Part shown: in pieces, positions 11,863 to 24,702 of the stretch
Numbering within the stretch: position 1 is the first letter of the stretch
Layout: each line of letters starts with the position of its first letter
NCBI GenBank assembly: GCA_013180625.2
Contig: SNVD02002538.1
Location: 806,001-870,000 of the forward strand
DNA from: Boswellia sacra
Taxonomy: Eukaryota > Streptophyta > Magnoliopsida > Sapindales > Burseraceae
DNA length: 64,000 nucleotides
Direction of reading: 5' to 3'
Notes under the pieces: model-generated
Seen by the model: the letters and a program-made list of their open reading frames with translations, nothing else
What the model was told of the DNA's origin: nothing
Database searches by the model: none
Translations under genes and position numbers: made by a program

Positions 11863-11973
11863 AAGTGAAATTCGCAATTAGGGTTACATGCGATTTGGGA
11901 ATTTTTAAAACCTTTCTACGGCGGTTTTTCCCGAATACCTGTGCAGTATATACCCTGCTTTCTTGTAGCGATA

Positions 11974-12450
11974 GTCTTGAATGATTTATGTGTTTGTGGG
12001 TGATTTGAGCCAAATTATTATCCTTTATCATATCTTCACCCAAGCCAACGTTACAAGCTTAATACACCCCTACTTGATCCTTAGTGTTTTGCTTGTCTAC
12101 ATTAGTAGAGAGTGACTTGAAACGCAGGCCTATGGAGTTCATTTATGCGCACATCTTCACTATTAAATATGATTCATTTTTATGTATTAACTCATCCGGA
12201 TTACAAGTGATTAGGTGAGAACGGCTTTACACACACACACTTGAGGAATTGAAGTGGAGCGAAACTAATCTATGAGATGAAATTCATGATCAAGTGCATA
12301 ATTTTGAAGTTTTCCTTGGGTTATAATTAAGTGCAATCTTTGAGGCCTATTTGCAACTTGAAGCATTTGTGTGTTTTTTTTTGTGATTCTGTTTAGATTT
12401 AGTTTTGTTTTCATATCGTTTTAGTTGCTCGAGAATTAGCAAAGTCTAAG
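11974..12450 (+). other. Athila 3' region continued
   Basis: Non-coding gypsy sequence resumes after the CACTA element's right TSD and runs to the polypurine tract. No gene seen. Confidence 0.55.
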
Positions 12451-12462
12451 TGTGGGGGAATT
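12451..12462 (+). other. polypurine tract of the left Athila copy
   Basis: TGTGGGGGAATT lies directly upstream of the 3' LTR, the expected site of plus-strand DNA priming. Confidence 0.7.
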
Positions 12463-13894
12463 TAATAGGTGTCTATTTATATATTATTTTCACATCAATT
12501 CGTCTATATTTCTTTGCTATATTCCTTGGTATTTCTATGTTTTTGTATAGTTTTGATGTTTGTAGGAGTTATGGAGGAGCTTGGACCAAATTGGAGTAAA
12601 ACCCTTCATTTTTACCTTTGCTAGTCAACCAACTTCTCGGATTTAATTGTATTGATGTACAATAAATCAGATGATGTGCTATATACCGTTGGAAAGCTCT
12701 AGAAGTCTAGTTTCTAGATAAATTTACGGTTCATGAATCCATATAGTGTACCAGAAGTTATGATCAAAATGGTGTGAGTAGTGCAGAATTATAATTTTAC
12801 AAATCATTGTAGCATGTTATTATTCGGGGCACTGTAGCAGGGTTACTGGAACATAGTATATAAACATATTTTAGGGTTTTATTTTGACAATAAGAAGTAG
12901 GGAGAACGAGCTAGAGGCTGCCTCTCTTGATTTCTCTCATCTTTTGGAGTTCTTGAAGGAGAAAGAAGGGCTTGGAAAGAGGAGGAACTACAATCCTAAG
13001 GAGATTCATCTACGAAGGAGATTTTCAAGGGATTTGCTAAGTGTTTCCTTTCCTTTTCATTTTCTGGAATGTCTCTATGTTGCGTTGTATTTATGTTGTG
13101 TTTGAACATGTGTAACTAAATCTGATTTGGTTGATGATTTCAAAGCCCTAGATATGGTTTTTGTGAGTTGATTGTTCAAGAAATTGTTATCCGATTCGCT
13201 AATTGAAATTGCTTATGTTTTCCCATATTCAGTGCTTATGATTGCTTCCTGATTTTATTTGGGGTGACCAACTAAATAGAATCTGGTTATTGTCTATTGC
13301 TAAACTAGAAATCTTGATCCGTAATTGTCTTGAATTTTTAATCATTAGTAGCAAAATTATGATCGGAGATTGCAATTGGAAAATAAAACCTAAGTTAAAT
13401 AATCCGAGCTTGTGCGGTTATCGCTTAGATCAACCTATCTTTCTTATCGTAATGCTTCCGTTGAATTAAATTTAGAGAGTTTCTTCTAGGTTGTTTAATG
13501 GATAGAGATTAAATAAAGAGCTTGTTTTATTTAACGGCAAAGTGAGGAAAGATTGGGGTAATAGAGCTCGCTATTATCTACGGTTAATAATTTCAATGTT
13601 GTAATTGGATGACAATTCTATAGTTGATTCACAAATTCATATCTTGTGGTAGAGAATGATCTCTTAACCAAGTTTCTCTCGTTGATTATTTCTCACTCTA
13701 TTTAACTTTGTGTTGTGTTATTCTTCATTTGCATTCATATTTCATTTAGTTAATCTATGAACAAAACCCCCCATTTATTGTATTGGTGTTGTCTAATAAC
13801 AAATTTAATAAGAAACAATCCTCACGGGAACGATATCTTACTCATCACTTTATTATTTATGCGACTAGTATATTTGCTAGTTTTGAACATGCGA
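12463..13894 (+). repeat. 3' LTR of the left Athila copy
   Basis: 1432 bp, aligned end to end with the 1434-bp LTR at 56211-57644 (the first 335 bp show about 24 differences by eye). Terminal TG and CA have decayed to TA and GA. A small ORF (12884-13105) with a counterpart in the other LTR is the LTR transcript region and not a gene. A 5-bp AAAAT follows, compared with GAAAT before the other LTR. Confidence 0.88.
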
Positions 13895-14353
13895 AAAATG
13901 CACTAATCTATGGGAATAAAATATAACTTGCAATTGTCAATTCCATTGTCAAATATGCTAACTTCAACTGTATTACAGCTGGGTCGCTTACAAATTGTAT
14001 TTATTTTCTCACTTTTTATGAGATGTATTAAAGACTGAGATAGAGATTGAGAATTTGTTCTTTCATCTTCATATTTTTATTCCAGTATAATTCTCATAGA
14101 ATATCCATTGCTTTCAATATTCACAACATGGTTGCTAATGATTATCTCTTCGCCTTACTGCAGTATTGTTACCAGCTTTATGAGATTTCCTGTAGCGATA
14201 TAGTGGATGGTTTATTGGACTTCAAAGTTTATCAATTAGAAAAAGTTCCATCAATTTATTTATAACTTTAATAATATTCCTGCTTAAAGATTATTATTTC
14301 TACTTTCTGGATCACATTCGGGTATCATGGATGACATATTATAAGCTTTTGAG
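13895..14353. other. intergenic sequence
   Basis: Flank of the gypsy insertion. A short ORF at 14047-14265 has no recognisable similarity. Nothing is called. Confidence 0.4.
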
Positions 14354-14714
14354 GTGTGCTTGGTAGACCGCATTAAACCGTATAAGTTGTCAAGGATTTG
14401 ATTGCACTGTATTGAATGAGATAGGATCGAAGAAGTGTAGTACCATACAAGGTTTGACTTAGTGTTAGATCGGATAGGATTATATACAATAACTTTAAAA
14501 AATTAAATTTATAATTAATTAATTTAAATAAAAATATTATACTTATATTTAAAATATAAATCTATATTTAAAATTTTAGTCAAAATATTAATTCAAATAT
14601 TACCGAATAAAGTTACAGTGGACCATGACCATTCTATTATGCAGGGCAATACCATGGGTGGGCGTGGGTTCATTTTTCGGCTTTTTATGCGGTTCTTCAC
14701 TATGCCAAGCACAC
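14354..14714. mobile_element. possible Tourist-like MITE
   Basis: The ends GTGTGCTTGG (14354) and CCAAGCACAC (14705-14714) are perfect 10-bp inverted repeats around an AT-rich core of 341 bp. The terminal sequence resembles Tourist/PIF MITEs (compare the element at 46473). The flanks TGA and GTTAA do not form a clean TSD, so this is tentative. Confidence 0.45.
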
Positions 14715-15171
14715 GTTAAGAAAAATTAATACGGTTTCCTTCTCTTATACGGTCCTATTACGCGTAAGAAACGCTCCCCTGATGTAAGATATTGAAACAC
14801 AGAATATTACATCATAAAACCTGGAAACAGTACAAGCAACTTGATACGGGCACATATTCATATTATCAACATTCTGGAAATTAAAGTGGAAACACTACAT
14901 AGATTAGATGCAAATTAAAGAGTTGCACGATCGTAGATTCTGTATACAAAGGTACATATGCAACTCCAAAGTCGAACAACAGTACCACATTAAACAGTAG
15001 AACAGCTAAGGATACACAGAGAGAACGACAATGCAGTAAAAGATAATAGAATAGAAGACACTAGAGGTGGTGGTGGTAGTAGTAGTACTAGTCTTCTAAA
15101 GTACTTCACTTCATCAACGAACTATCTTATTTGACAAAGCTGCTTTCGTTATTTATCCTACTAAGAGCCAC
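14715..15171 (-). other. probable 3' UTR exon and downstream flank of the RADIALIS-like gene
   Basis: On the minus strand a TTTTGCAG acceptor ends at 15172, so exon 2 of the RADIALIS-like transcript probably begins at 15171 and is untranslated. Its poly-A site is not determined. Confidence 0.45.
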
Positions 15172-16027
15172 CTGCAAAAGGCAAAATTAATTAAATATCC
15201 AAAAGTTTAGATAAGTTAAACAATAATCCTGCAGAAAGTAAAGAAGATTAATGTATGTAATCAGGTTTATGTAGAATGCAGCCAAAAGTTCCTGGCAGGT
15301 CAGAAGAGCCCCATGCTGCTAAGTGAAGACAAAATGATGAACGATAAAATAAGGAGTTTGGTTTACAAGGAAATCGTCATCTGAATCAAAAAGTGAGGCC
15401 AATGTTTTGTAGCTCTCACATGGGACTGACTTGATTGAATTGTAACAGTGAGGGTCTAGGCATAAATGTTATCCAGAAAGGGAGGATTAGATCTCATGCG
15501 GGCTTTGTTTGGCTTAGGGAAAGGATAAGAAGTTGAATGGAGTGTGGTCAGGCAATGCCTTTTCTCAATTAAATAAAAATGACAAGCAGTTAGGCAAGGA
15601 GTACGCTATGTGCAAATGATCAGCTGGAGGACCACACAATAAATTAACAAGAACTTTTGAGACTTCTGAACTTGCATGCGCTTTCTGGATTACATATTCC
15701 ATGGCCCCACGACAGTAATTGGTTCACTTTAAAGGATGCATAAAAGATCGATGTGATACGGTCAACAGTCTGACTGGGAGTTGCTAAGGTTATGTATGGA
15801 GTCTCAAAGCACAAAACATATATGATATGCCCATCTCACCCTCATAAAGGCCATCACTTTGTAAATATTTAACATGCATGTATATAAACTACAGGGAGTG
15901 AATGTGCTATTAGTCTTAGAAACGTCATTAATAATGTCACATCAGTATGGTTGGGCCGGATTTATTAAAAAAGTTACTCTTTGATTATGTAAGTCAATAT
16001 ATTATATATAGTTCTGAATATGGGTAC
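15172..16027 (-). other. probable 3' UTR intron of the RADIALIS-like gene
   Basis: On the minus strand the sequence CTACAG|GTACCC (16028/16027) gives a donor and TTTTGCAG|GTGG (15172/15171) an acceptor, defining an 856-bp intron. It starts 114 nt after the stop codon. RADIALIS-like genes commonly have one intron near the 3' end. No transcript evidence is available. Confidence 0.5.
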
Positions 16028-16141
16028 CTGTAGATACACGCAGAAAGAGAATAAAGCACAAATATAATTAAATAGTCTTAAATATTTGGCTTTAGAAGTG
16101 GGTAGGAGGAACTCGTTTGCATTACCATATGCTCTTCATAG

Positions 16142-16399
16142 TCAGTTCTTGCTTCCATTTGAGCGGTTGTTGGCATCAGGGTACTTGTCAGTTTCAATGT
16201 CATTGATATCCTTGAGAAGGGCCTCATAATGACTCTTAACCTCCTCGGCGGTTTTCCCAGCACCCACAGCCCTGGCAATATTCTCCCAGCGGTCAGGAGT
16301 GTCTTTATCATAATAGGCGAGGGCCATTTCAAAGATTTTGTTCTGTGCAGGAGTCCAAGAGGAGCTGGAGTCACGTGGGGAAATAGAGTTGGATGCCAT
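16142..16399 (-). CDS. RL: RADIALIS-like single-MYB/SANT protein
   Basis: An 85-residue protein made almost entirely of one MYB/SANT domain, the usual size of plant RADIALIS-like (RL/RSM) proteins (roughly 75-105 residues). The domain spans residues 12-60: [16 protein letters not shown], then the family block [17 protein letters not shown] and [14 protein letters not shown]. Trp residues mark the first two helices and Tyr takes the place of the third. The tail is short and polar. These proteins act in the nucleus. Antirrhinum RADIALIS works by competing with a larger MYB for partner proteins, and the role of this copy is inferred only from family. An in-frame ATG at 16519 would add 40 residues. 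It lies only a few bases after the expected transcription start and lacks family similarity, so the MASNS start at 16399 is preferred. No lesions are seen. Codons differ clearly from the surrounding repeats. Confidence 0.92.
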   Translation of the reverse strand: MASNSISPRDSSSSWTPAQNKIFEMALAYYDKDTPDRWENIARAVGAGKTAEEVKSHYEALLKDINDIETDKYPDANNRSNGSKN

Positions 16400-16555
16400 T
16401 AGTGGGAGAGTTGGAAGGAGTGGATGTGAATTGGAAAAGTGAGCAGCAGAAAAGGGAGCGATGGAAAGATAAAAGAGAGTGTTTTTAGTAGTCAAGGAAG
16501 ATGACTTGAACGAAATCAAGTGGTGGTTTGGGGAGGGGATATCACCCGAGGAGCT

Positions 16556-16565
16556 CCTTATATGC
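16556..16565 (-). promoter_or_regulatory. TATA box of the RADIALIS-like gene
   Basis: GCATATAAGG on the minus strand, about 155 nt upstream of the chosen start codon. It predicts transcription starting near 16525-16530 and a 5' UTR of about 130 nt. Confidence 0.6.
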
Positions 16566-19500
16566 AGGAGGAAAAGTGTGGTGGGGTTGAGCCAGTTGGC
16601 CGAATATATCCTTCTGAAGCCCAGATAAAAGGTGAGTCGTCACCTTATTAAGAACCACAGAATGGGGAGGACAAAGGAGGAGCGAGTGAGATGCAAGAAT
16701 CGGTATCGAAGGACTGTACTCTCTTTATTATAGGTTTACGAGATTATATTCCTTCATTCATTATATATCTCTGGCAACTGGGATTTTCTAAGCTTAGTTG
16801 AGTTGGTATTGTAGTAAATCAGCTTGCCTGCATAATCCCTACTTCTTATTAGACGATAATACTGGCAATCTCAAGAAACTGGCTAGCTGGCTGCCTATAG
16901 TAACATTTGTTCTAAATACGGCATCATTGTACTAAAGACTTGCAGCGCCACCATTCAATTCGTCAGGCTTATTTTTGTCACCTAGGAAAGTTTCATTAAT
17001 TATCAATCAAAACTTGGGCCAGCTCAAGTGTTGAAGGCAACTTGGAGCTTCCAGTTACTGTACCAAGGAATTCCTTTTATTATGTAGCTAGCTAGCTTTT
17101 TCATTAAGCGGAATAAATATGCATGCCGTTGCCCATTTTGATATTTTTTTACTTTTACCATTGCACTTGAGTTTGAATTCCTAGATCTGGTTAACAATAT
17201 TTTTTCTGTCACCACTAGCTTCTAATAGACGTCCTAACTTTTAGCTGGCTTCGTGGAGCAAGAACTAAACCAACTTGGACTGAGCTTTATTTCATCAATA
17301 CTGGAAACAAACACTATAGTTACACACGTTGAATATAAGCTTCACTGTCAGAAAAATCATTCCGTACGATTCTTGGAGATTTGGTAAAATTATAAAGAGT
17401 GTACGCTATTTGATTTTAGAAACACTTTAAATTGTTACTATAAATCACTTCCAAAATTAAAAACTTTTTTCTGATAAGGAAGGTCTTATATATGTCTCAT
17501 TGTTTGCATCCAACAAATTTAATATTTATGTATGTGACATGCAGGTGAGGATTGCATGATAAATCAATTTTACAGCGAAGTCTGTCAATTTTTGGTATAA
17601 TATTTGGTGGTGGAGAAGGGCTTGGGTTGCACTGCAGCGGACGATCCAGCATGCGCTACATAGGCATATCACTCTTACGTGGTACTTATGTGACGTTTTT
17701 TGGTTGTATTTACTATAATGTAGCATATGTATCCAAGTCTTTCTCTTAGTGGTGAAAGGTGTACACAAACAAGTTCGGTAGAGTCATTTCGCTCATAAAC
17801 GACAATGGATGAGGACAGTCCTTCTTGTGGACTCATCAACGACCTTTTTACTTTGCTCGAAGGGACGGAAGATAGGGCGAGGGTGAGGTGGGGGACTCAT
17901 CAATCTTTCAAATTTGATGTCGTCAACAAATTTGTCCCTGAGCTTTGAAGCGTATATTGATTGATAGGCTTCCCACTTTTGGCGACAGAAACTTAATGAT
18001 CACTTCGACATGGGGCGATCTGTTGAGATTTTATAAACAGTAAATGTAACTGTAAAATTTGATCTGAACTTGGTTAGAATTAAGCTTGGGTTTTGATAAA
18101 AGAACGGAGGTTTTAGGTTTTGTTAGGACTTCTTGTGGTGGTCAGTTCAAGTCGATTGAACCAGTAAGTATATATAGAAACGTCAAGAACATTCATTTAC
18201 CAGTTAATATGCTTTGTATATTAGGAAGGAATATTGCATATGCATGTGCTTTCTCTAGTACTTGTGACATAAAAGAATAAAAAATGATATAACTACTCTG
18301 CTGAACAAAGGGCCTTCAAAGGACAAGCAAATCTACTGGGGCCCTAAAACTAATTATAAGGTAAACGACTTGTTTATCTAGTTTGTACGTGTTCACTGTC
18401 CTTCCTTTGCCCAATAAACGTCTCTCTGAAATTCATAAACCCAGAATCATAAACTTTTATCAAAGTTTAATCAACTTTAGAGTAGTAGTTGGGAACCACT
18501 GGAGCCACTTCGCTCTGACCCCCCTTTTTTTCTGTAGTCAAGCAACTCATAAAAACAATTACATGCTGCATATGCATGGTTCACTCCTCTCTTAATTATA
18601 ATGTGCTGTTCACATCATTGAAAAACTTGGCAAGGTTGTGGGACGGTTCACTCAATCTTTAAGTAAACATGACATGGTTATATATATAAGAGTAACCACT
18701 CCAATAATTTTTGGACAACTAGCTAGCCTGCAAATGCGAGTACGTAAGTGTGCAGAATTCACTCGGACCTTCGATGTTTAATCAATAGGCATCAAGCGGA
18801 CCACCTTAAAAATCTTACAAGATGTGGCTGATGAATCTTATCAGGAGTATACTGCTCTTTCTGCAATTTTATTTTTACCTCTGAAGCACAATTGTGACCC
18901 TTGATTCTCCAGTTACCGATATTCCACCCAACATATGGACTGAATTTAATGTTGGAAAGATAATAGCAGCTTGTTTTGGGATGTATATTCTCAGCGTAGG
19001 ATAATATCTTGGCAGATACCCGGAACTTCAATTGCCCACCCAGCAAGTTGCTTGCCTAGATTGACCCTTTCGCTAGTGTAATTGTCATGTCTATGTTTCA
19101 CTATTGGAATCTCAAATTTGCTTTCTCGGCTAAAGGACGCAGGTACGGAAAGTTAAATTTCTAATTTTTGTTGTTTCTGCTGTCCCGACTTGGTCATTTG
19201 TATGCGTTAATGACCTGTTACATTAGCATATTAACTTTGACTAGTTTAACTGAGAGCATCTCTTGCATGCAGAAAAACTGACCTCAAGCAATGATTTCAT
19301 TTGTACTCATTAACCCTTTCCCTTTGTTTTTATATATAAGAACTTAACTTACACACTATTATCATTAGTTGTCTAGTTAATTTATCGGTTTGCAATTGCA
19401 ATGAGAGGGGACCTGGGATTCAATTCAATGCCGGTGTTGTCCAATCATTGGATGAGCAAGACAGACAAAATGCATGCAAATGGATTCTGTAGAGATAATG

Positions 19501-19671
19501 CTCTCTGATAACCTCATCCAGCTAGCATTTGGAATCCTTATCACTTTACCTCTCCGCCTCTGAGAAAGCAATTTCCATGGCTTCCTGATATGTTATTGCT
19601 TTAAGTGCCAGACCAGGTTTGTGAAATTGATGGACGATATATGTTTGGATATTCACCGCAAAAAGAAAATT
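16566..19671. other. intergenic, upstream of the RADIALIS-like gene
   Basis: About 3.1 kb with scattered short ORFs on both strands (for example 17526-17768 minus and 18792-19046 minus), none recognisable. It probably contains the promoter region of the RADIALIS-like gene. No repeats with clear ends are seen. Confidence 0.4.
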
Positions 19672-19703
<32 letters not shown>

Positions 19704-19745
19704 GATATATATAGATAAAGATATCTATATATGTATATATATAGA
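19672..19745. repeat. CA/TA microsatellite
   Basis: A (CA)n run passes into (TA)n and then GATATATA-type units. Confidence 0.95.
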
Positions 19746-21130
19746 GTGTTGATAGATGTGGTTTGATTGTTCAAACTTTATTTTTGATTATTCCTCTTGC
19801 TTTTTGTAATAATAACTGGTCAGAAACCTGAAGAACGAGCACCCTTCAGGAATGAAAGTTATGCACCACTTTTCTTGGTCCATTAGCTACAAACTACCTT
19901 TCGGGGATTCTTTTAACGACCTAAGAAACGTGCAGGAAAGCCATTGAATTTGAAAGTTGAATATGAAAATTAGCCCCATATTAACATATTCTTAAACCAA
20001 TTTTAGTTAATTAATCAGTAGTACGTATGTAGATGTTTATATTCATGCTATGGTATGTGTTATAGGCGCTGAGGTAGGAAACTTCCCTCTTGGTAGGTTA
20101 TAATGTAAAAAGCTAACAATTATTAAAGCAACTCTGAGGAGATAAACGATCTGTGGCTTGAATCACATGGATATCATCATGTGATGTATATGCAATTATT
20201 TTGATGGGATTGAGACATGACTCCTGCACTGTAAATGAGTGATGAAGACAAACTAATTGTACTGCAAAGGTTTAGACCATTTCAGAAAAGCTTAACCTAA
20301 CGCAGGCCTAGCTTGTCATCTTCCATCTTGTATGTTTCATTTATTTTTAATTTGCTTTTGGATCTAATTTCTAAATTACACTTGAAGCCTCCGCCGGACT
20401 CGAAATTTCAATTGCTAGCCATCGGTTGATCAATACAAATTCATATAATAAAGTATTTTATACCTTGTTTTAGGAACAACTATCCTTAATCTTACAGTTG
20501 AAAGGTTTAAAGAGTAAATTGAACTCATGATTTTTTTAAGTTAATAATCATCTCATGTTGAGACTGGAGATATTGTGCATGTTATTTGTACTACTTTGAC
20601 CATAAATTTCACAGAGAATTTATAACGTAAAGCAGTCGCAGTCTAATGCAAACTCATCCCAGATCCCTGCTGCAAAATCCAAGAGACTCATGGGTGATAT
20701 ATGCAGGCTTTTGTAGTTTAGTGAATTGAGCATTCTAGGCTTACTAAAGATGGATGTCATCTTTTATCAAGGTTACAGTTTGGGCCTCCATGGACTAATG
20801 AACGGGTCTGCAGGGCCTAGCTGGCTATGGCCCATAGGGGTTATTGCCCCTCCTGGCCCAAGAACATCCTCGGTAACTCGGTTTATTATTATTATTTTTT
20901 TATAGGTTTTCTTAAAAGGTTATGCTATCCCGACCCACCAATGAAATAAAGAAACCCCATTTTTAAATTAAATAAAGACATATTAATAACAAAAAATTGA
21001 CATGGAAGGGGTACATTAAGGACTTCTTCTTTTATCATTATCTCCATTGTTCATTATCTTCCAAGATTTTTTTTTGCATCTATTTGATAAACTTTCATCT
21101 TAAACTCCATCAATACAAGCTTCTCGACAT
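19746..21130. other. intergenic sequence
   Basis: No gene or delimited repeat seen. Confidence 0.4.
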
Positions 21131-21176
21131 AAATAATAATAATAATAACAATAATAATAATAATAATAATAATAAA
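21131..21176. repeat. AAT trinucleotide microsatellite
   Basis: A run of AAT units with one AAC interruption. It produces the Asn-rich and Ile-rich ORFs seen here on the two strands. Confidence 0.95.
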
Positions 21177-22316
21177 CACATGATCATGGAAGACAGTGAA
21201 TCCTTTCCTCCTAAATATTGCGTCAATTAAAACATATTTCAAAGCTTATTTCAAGCCTTGCGGCTTGCTCTTCTTCCTCAATTGTGTAATAGTCGATAGA
21301 CATGTACTTTTTTATAAGTGATGTTGAGTATAAGATTAACAAAAACTTATTTAAATTCACGACATAAATAGTCATCTTTAAATTTGTCTAATAGATTTGT
21401 TCAATATTTTTTAAAAGTTAAATATGAGTTTAAGATAATGACACAATATTCAATTTTATAGGTGAGGCTCAATGGCATCACTATTTCTTAAATTCATTAT
21501 TAATTATTTTCTTGCTCAAAATATTTTGTACGCTCTTTATCTTCTTTCATCAATGTATTTTGTCTGTCTCTTTCTCTTCTAAATAAGCTATTTTCAATCC
21601 ACTAGAAATATTTTAAAAGTAAATATATTTTGGCCTTTGTTCATTATTCTACATATCATTTTTTTCTAAAATAAATTTAAAATCTATATTATGTAAATAT
21701 CCACTCTAAATAGTATTGAATAATATATTAAACTATCTTCATCTTGTATTATTTAGGGTTAATATAGCACACCTCCTTGTGCTTTAGTAAATTTCTCATG
21801 ACATCCTATAGCTTTAAAAATCCCGTAATTCTCCCCTATCATCCGTTAAAGTTAACATCTTTCATAAAATTTCAGTAAAATAACTAAAATATACTTAACC
21901 TAAGAAAAAATCCTTAAAAGTAGTATTAATTAAAAATCAATTTTATTTAATAAATAAATTATTATAAAATTTATGAACACAATCTTCCATTAGATAATAG
22001 TTTTGAATTTATGTCAGTTAAAAAAAAATTCTTTAAGTATAACATTTAAGAGTATTTGAATCACTTAAATTGAAAAATAATAAAACATGTTAATTTTTAA
22101 CTTCAGTAATGTTATACTTACAACTTACATATAATCTAGACTTTACAACATGATGTGACAGTTTATATGACAAAATTCTATTAGATATATAACTTTCGTT
22201 TTTTTTCTTCTTCAGTGAATTTTTATCATATAGACTACCACATCAGGTTATAGTATTTCGATTATATATAGATTGGATATAGGAATTGATCATGATAGTG
22301 GAGACAAATCCTATCT
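21177..22316. other. AT-rich intergenic sequence
   Basis: Very AT-rich, with no coding signal. The stretch from 21765 (CACACCTCCTTGTGCTTTAG) resembles one terminus of a long-TIR transposon, but no partner end was found. Confidence 0.35.
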
Positions 22317-22324
22317 CATACAAG

Positions 22325-22921
22325 CAGTGACGGAGCTAGAAACTTTTATGAGAGGGGGCAACATAATTAAATAAAAATTTAACTAAAAAATAATTATATA
22401 AATTCATAAATGTATTCAATAATTTACAATTGTGTAATATTAAACAATTTTTATTTTAAGAATTTGTTGTAAGATAGTGTCATTATGTTGCAGCTCATTA
22501 TTTAATATTGGTTATCAATTATAATTTTTCATATATGATGTTATAGCTAATCATTTAAAAAATTTTAATTGAAATATCAATTCTAAATATAAAATTATAA
22601 ATTGATAAGCACTATAGTTAATATCTTGTATCATCTTTTATTTATAATTAATAAATATATTCAATAATTTTATAATTATATAATATAGACTAATTTTAAT
22701 AATGAACAAGAGAGGAATTAGTAATATGAGAGACATAGTAGATAAAGAACATAATATAATGAATTTAGATTCAAAAATTCATAAGGAATGATATAATAAT
22801 CATATACATGATAGTTGATTAATGGCTAAATAAAAAAAAGAATTAATAAATAAAATTAGAAGTTTTTTATGAGCCCAAAGGGGCAACTGCCTCTGCTGGA
22901 CCTTAGCTAGCTCTGTCCCTG
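22325..22921. mobile_element. non-autonomous hAT element, 597 bp
   Basis: The terminal inverted repeats CAGTGACGGAGCTAG and CAGGGACAGAGCTAG (the latter read on the minus strand) are flanked by a perfect 8-bp target duplication CATACAAG at 22317-22324 and 22922-22929. The AT-rich interior has no transposase. A second, inner complementary pair (GGGGGCAAC near 22356 and GGGGCAACTGCC near 22880) strengthens the terminal structure. The ends share the CGGAGC(C)AG core with the large hAT at the window edges, so they belong to the same superfamily and possibly the same family. Confidence 0.92.
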
Positions 22922-22929
22922 CATACAAG

Positions 22930-24700
22930 ACCAGGTGACCAATCGAACACGATTTATGAGGATCTTTGAAATTTGTTTGTGGACAACCCACTAATACAAA
23001 TCAGCTGGTGGTGTAAAATCGGTACAAGGTAGTTGAAATGACGCAATAAGCAACAACGCAAAGGCTAGGGCTAACGCTTCAAATCCTGTAATTATAGTGC
23101 TGGTTAATTTCCATGCGAGAAGTCTATCATACACTACTCTTATCATATCTCCAAACGCAATAACTCTATACCAATTGCATATATTTACGTGGGTGTCACT
23201 GTTGTGGCTCATATCATTACATACCAGTTGTCCCATGTTGAAATGGAGATAGATATGTTTCTTGATAAATCATCATGGTGGTTATTTTGGATTTAGTGTC
23301 TAATGCCTATACTTTGTATGGGTAAATTTAGTTTATAAAACTTTAGAAGCAATCTGAAAAGATAAGAAGTGGCCGAAGCAAATTATAATATAAGGAAATA
23401 TTGCCCTTTAATTAAGTCAAATAAAAGATGAGTGCTGCTGCTGGCCTCGGCTGAAGGTAAAGGAGCCGTAAAGCACCACATTTCTAAGTTAGATTCAATT
23501 TATATTAGAGCAATGCTACACTTTAATATATGCTTTATCGGACAAACAATTTCATTATTGTTTCGTATTCTGAGCTGATCAATATCCATATTCCCCTAAA
23601 TGACATGTCTCTCACGAGTTGCATGCCACCCAAGATACCGATTGGTACCTATCCACTATCCATCTTTTCTTTCTATTTTTTTTTTAATCAATTTTCCTTG
23701 TAAAAGATCAAGCTTCTACTTCAGATTTTCAACTTTCGAATGTTTCCCGTTTATGCTTTTACACAAGTAACTTCCAAATGTTTCCCATTTACGCTTTTAC
23801 ACAAGTAACAGTGCAACTTTTACAGTATTACTAATGGATATGGTTTTATTTAGCCAAGATTGACATAAATTGATCAATACACTCACTTCAATAATTTAAC
23901 GGTCACATAATGTTTAATCTCACTTTTAGATGTTTGCATTATATTCTAAAGAATCTTAAGAGCAATGCTACACTTACAACTATATAACCTAAGATAGTAA
24001 AAATTCACTGAATAAGAAAAAAATAAAAATGAATAAAGGTAATTATAGTTAAAGTATGATTTTGTCAACTCAGATTATAAGAAAAGTTGATTGTAAATAA
24101 GTTGTTAGTATAAAAGTATTCGAATCGTAATGTTTACGACAATTAATATGACAAAAAGTGTATAAAAACTTTTATCATCTCATCCTTCAATATGCTTGGT
24201 GTCACAGGACTTTTTTGTTGATATGCAGATTGCCCTGCGATAGCGCTAAGCACCTACTTAGCCAACTAATCGATAAACCGCATTCTAGGCCACTCGAGGT
24301 TTACACACAAAACTGTACGCAGTGCACACACAAATTTTTCGACACAAGGCACAACGAATTTATGGAAGCACCGACTTCCAACTTTTCTTTATTCCTCCAA
24401 AGAAAAGATTACAAATGCCGCCCTAAGATATTGAGCTGGAAACACACTCTAGCTTACTCACACAAGCTACAAGCATAATTGCTTCCCCAAGCAATTCTCT
24501 CAATGCATGTACTCTATTGTTGTATCTAGTTCGTGTCCTTTCTAGCCCCCACCCTTGGTACAATCTATAGGCAAAATACCGACCAACACCCCTAGTTGAT
24601 AGGTCCTAAATCCATGTGCTGCATGCCACATGGTCCATATAGTTGACAACCCCAACTACTAGGTGAGGTGACACGCTCCTACGCTGCCACACGCTTCTCC
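22930..24700. other. intergenic sequence
   Basis: No recognised gene. A minus-strand ORF at 22991-23236 has one hydrophobic segment (ALALAFALLLIASF) but no known similarity. An ORF at 24158-24478 is likewise unrecognised. The phrase GAGCAATGCTACACTT occurs near 23508 and 23960, suggesting MITE ends, but no complete element was delimited. Confidence 0.35.
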
Positions 24701-24702
24701 CA

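Noticed and set aside
11563..12043. Arg-rich plus-strand ORFs and a 156-codon minus-strand ORF
   Set aside because: They are produced by the 124-bp tandem repeat and change frame with it. No protein family is recognised.
16078..16374. 98-codon minus-strand ORF overlapping the RADIALIS-like gene
   Set aside because: It is in a different frame from the MYB domain and has no similarity. It is a shadow.
16519..16519. ATG at 16519 as the start of the RADIALIS-like protein
   Set aside because: It would add 40 residues unlike the family and lies only a few bases after the expected transcription start. The MASNS start matches family length.
23955..24140. MITE starting GAGCAATGCTACACTT
   Set aside because: No matching inverted end or TSD could be found, so no boundaries can be given.
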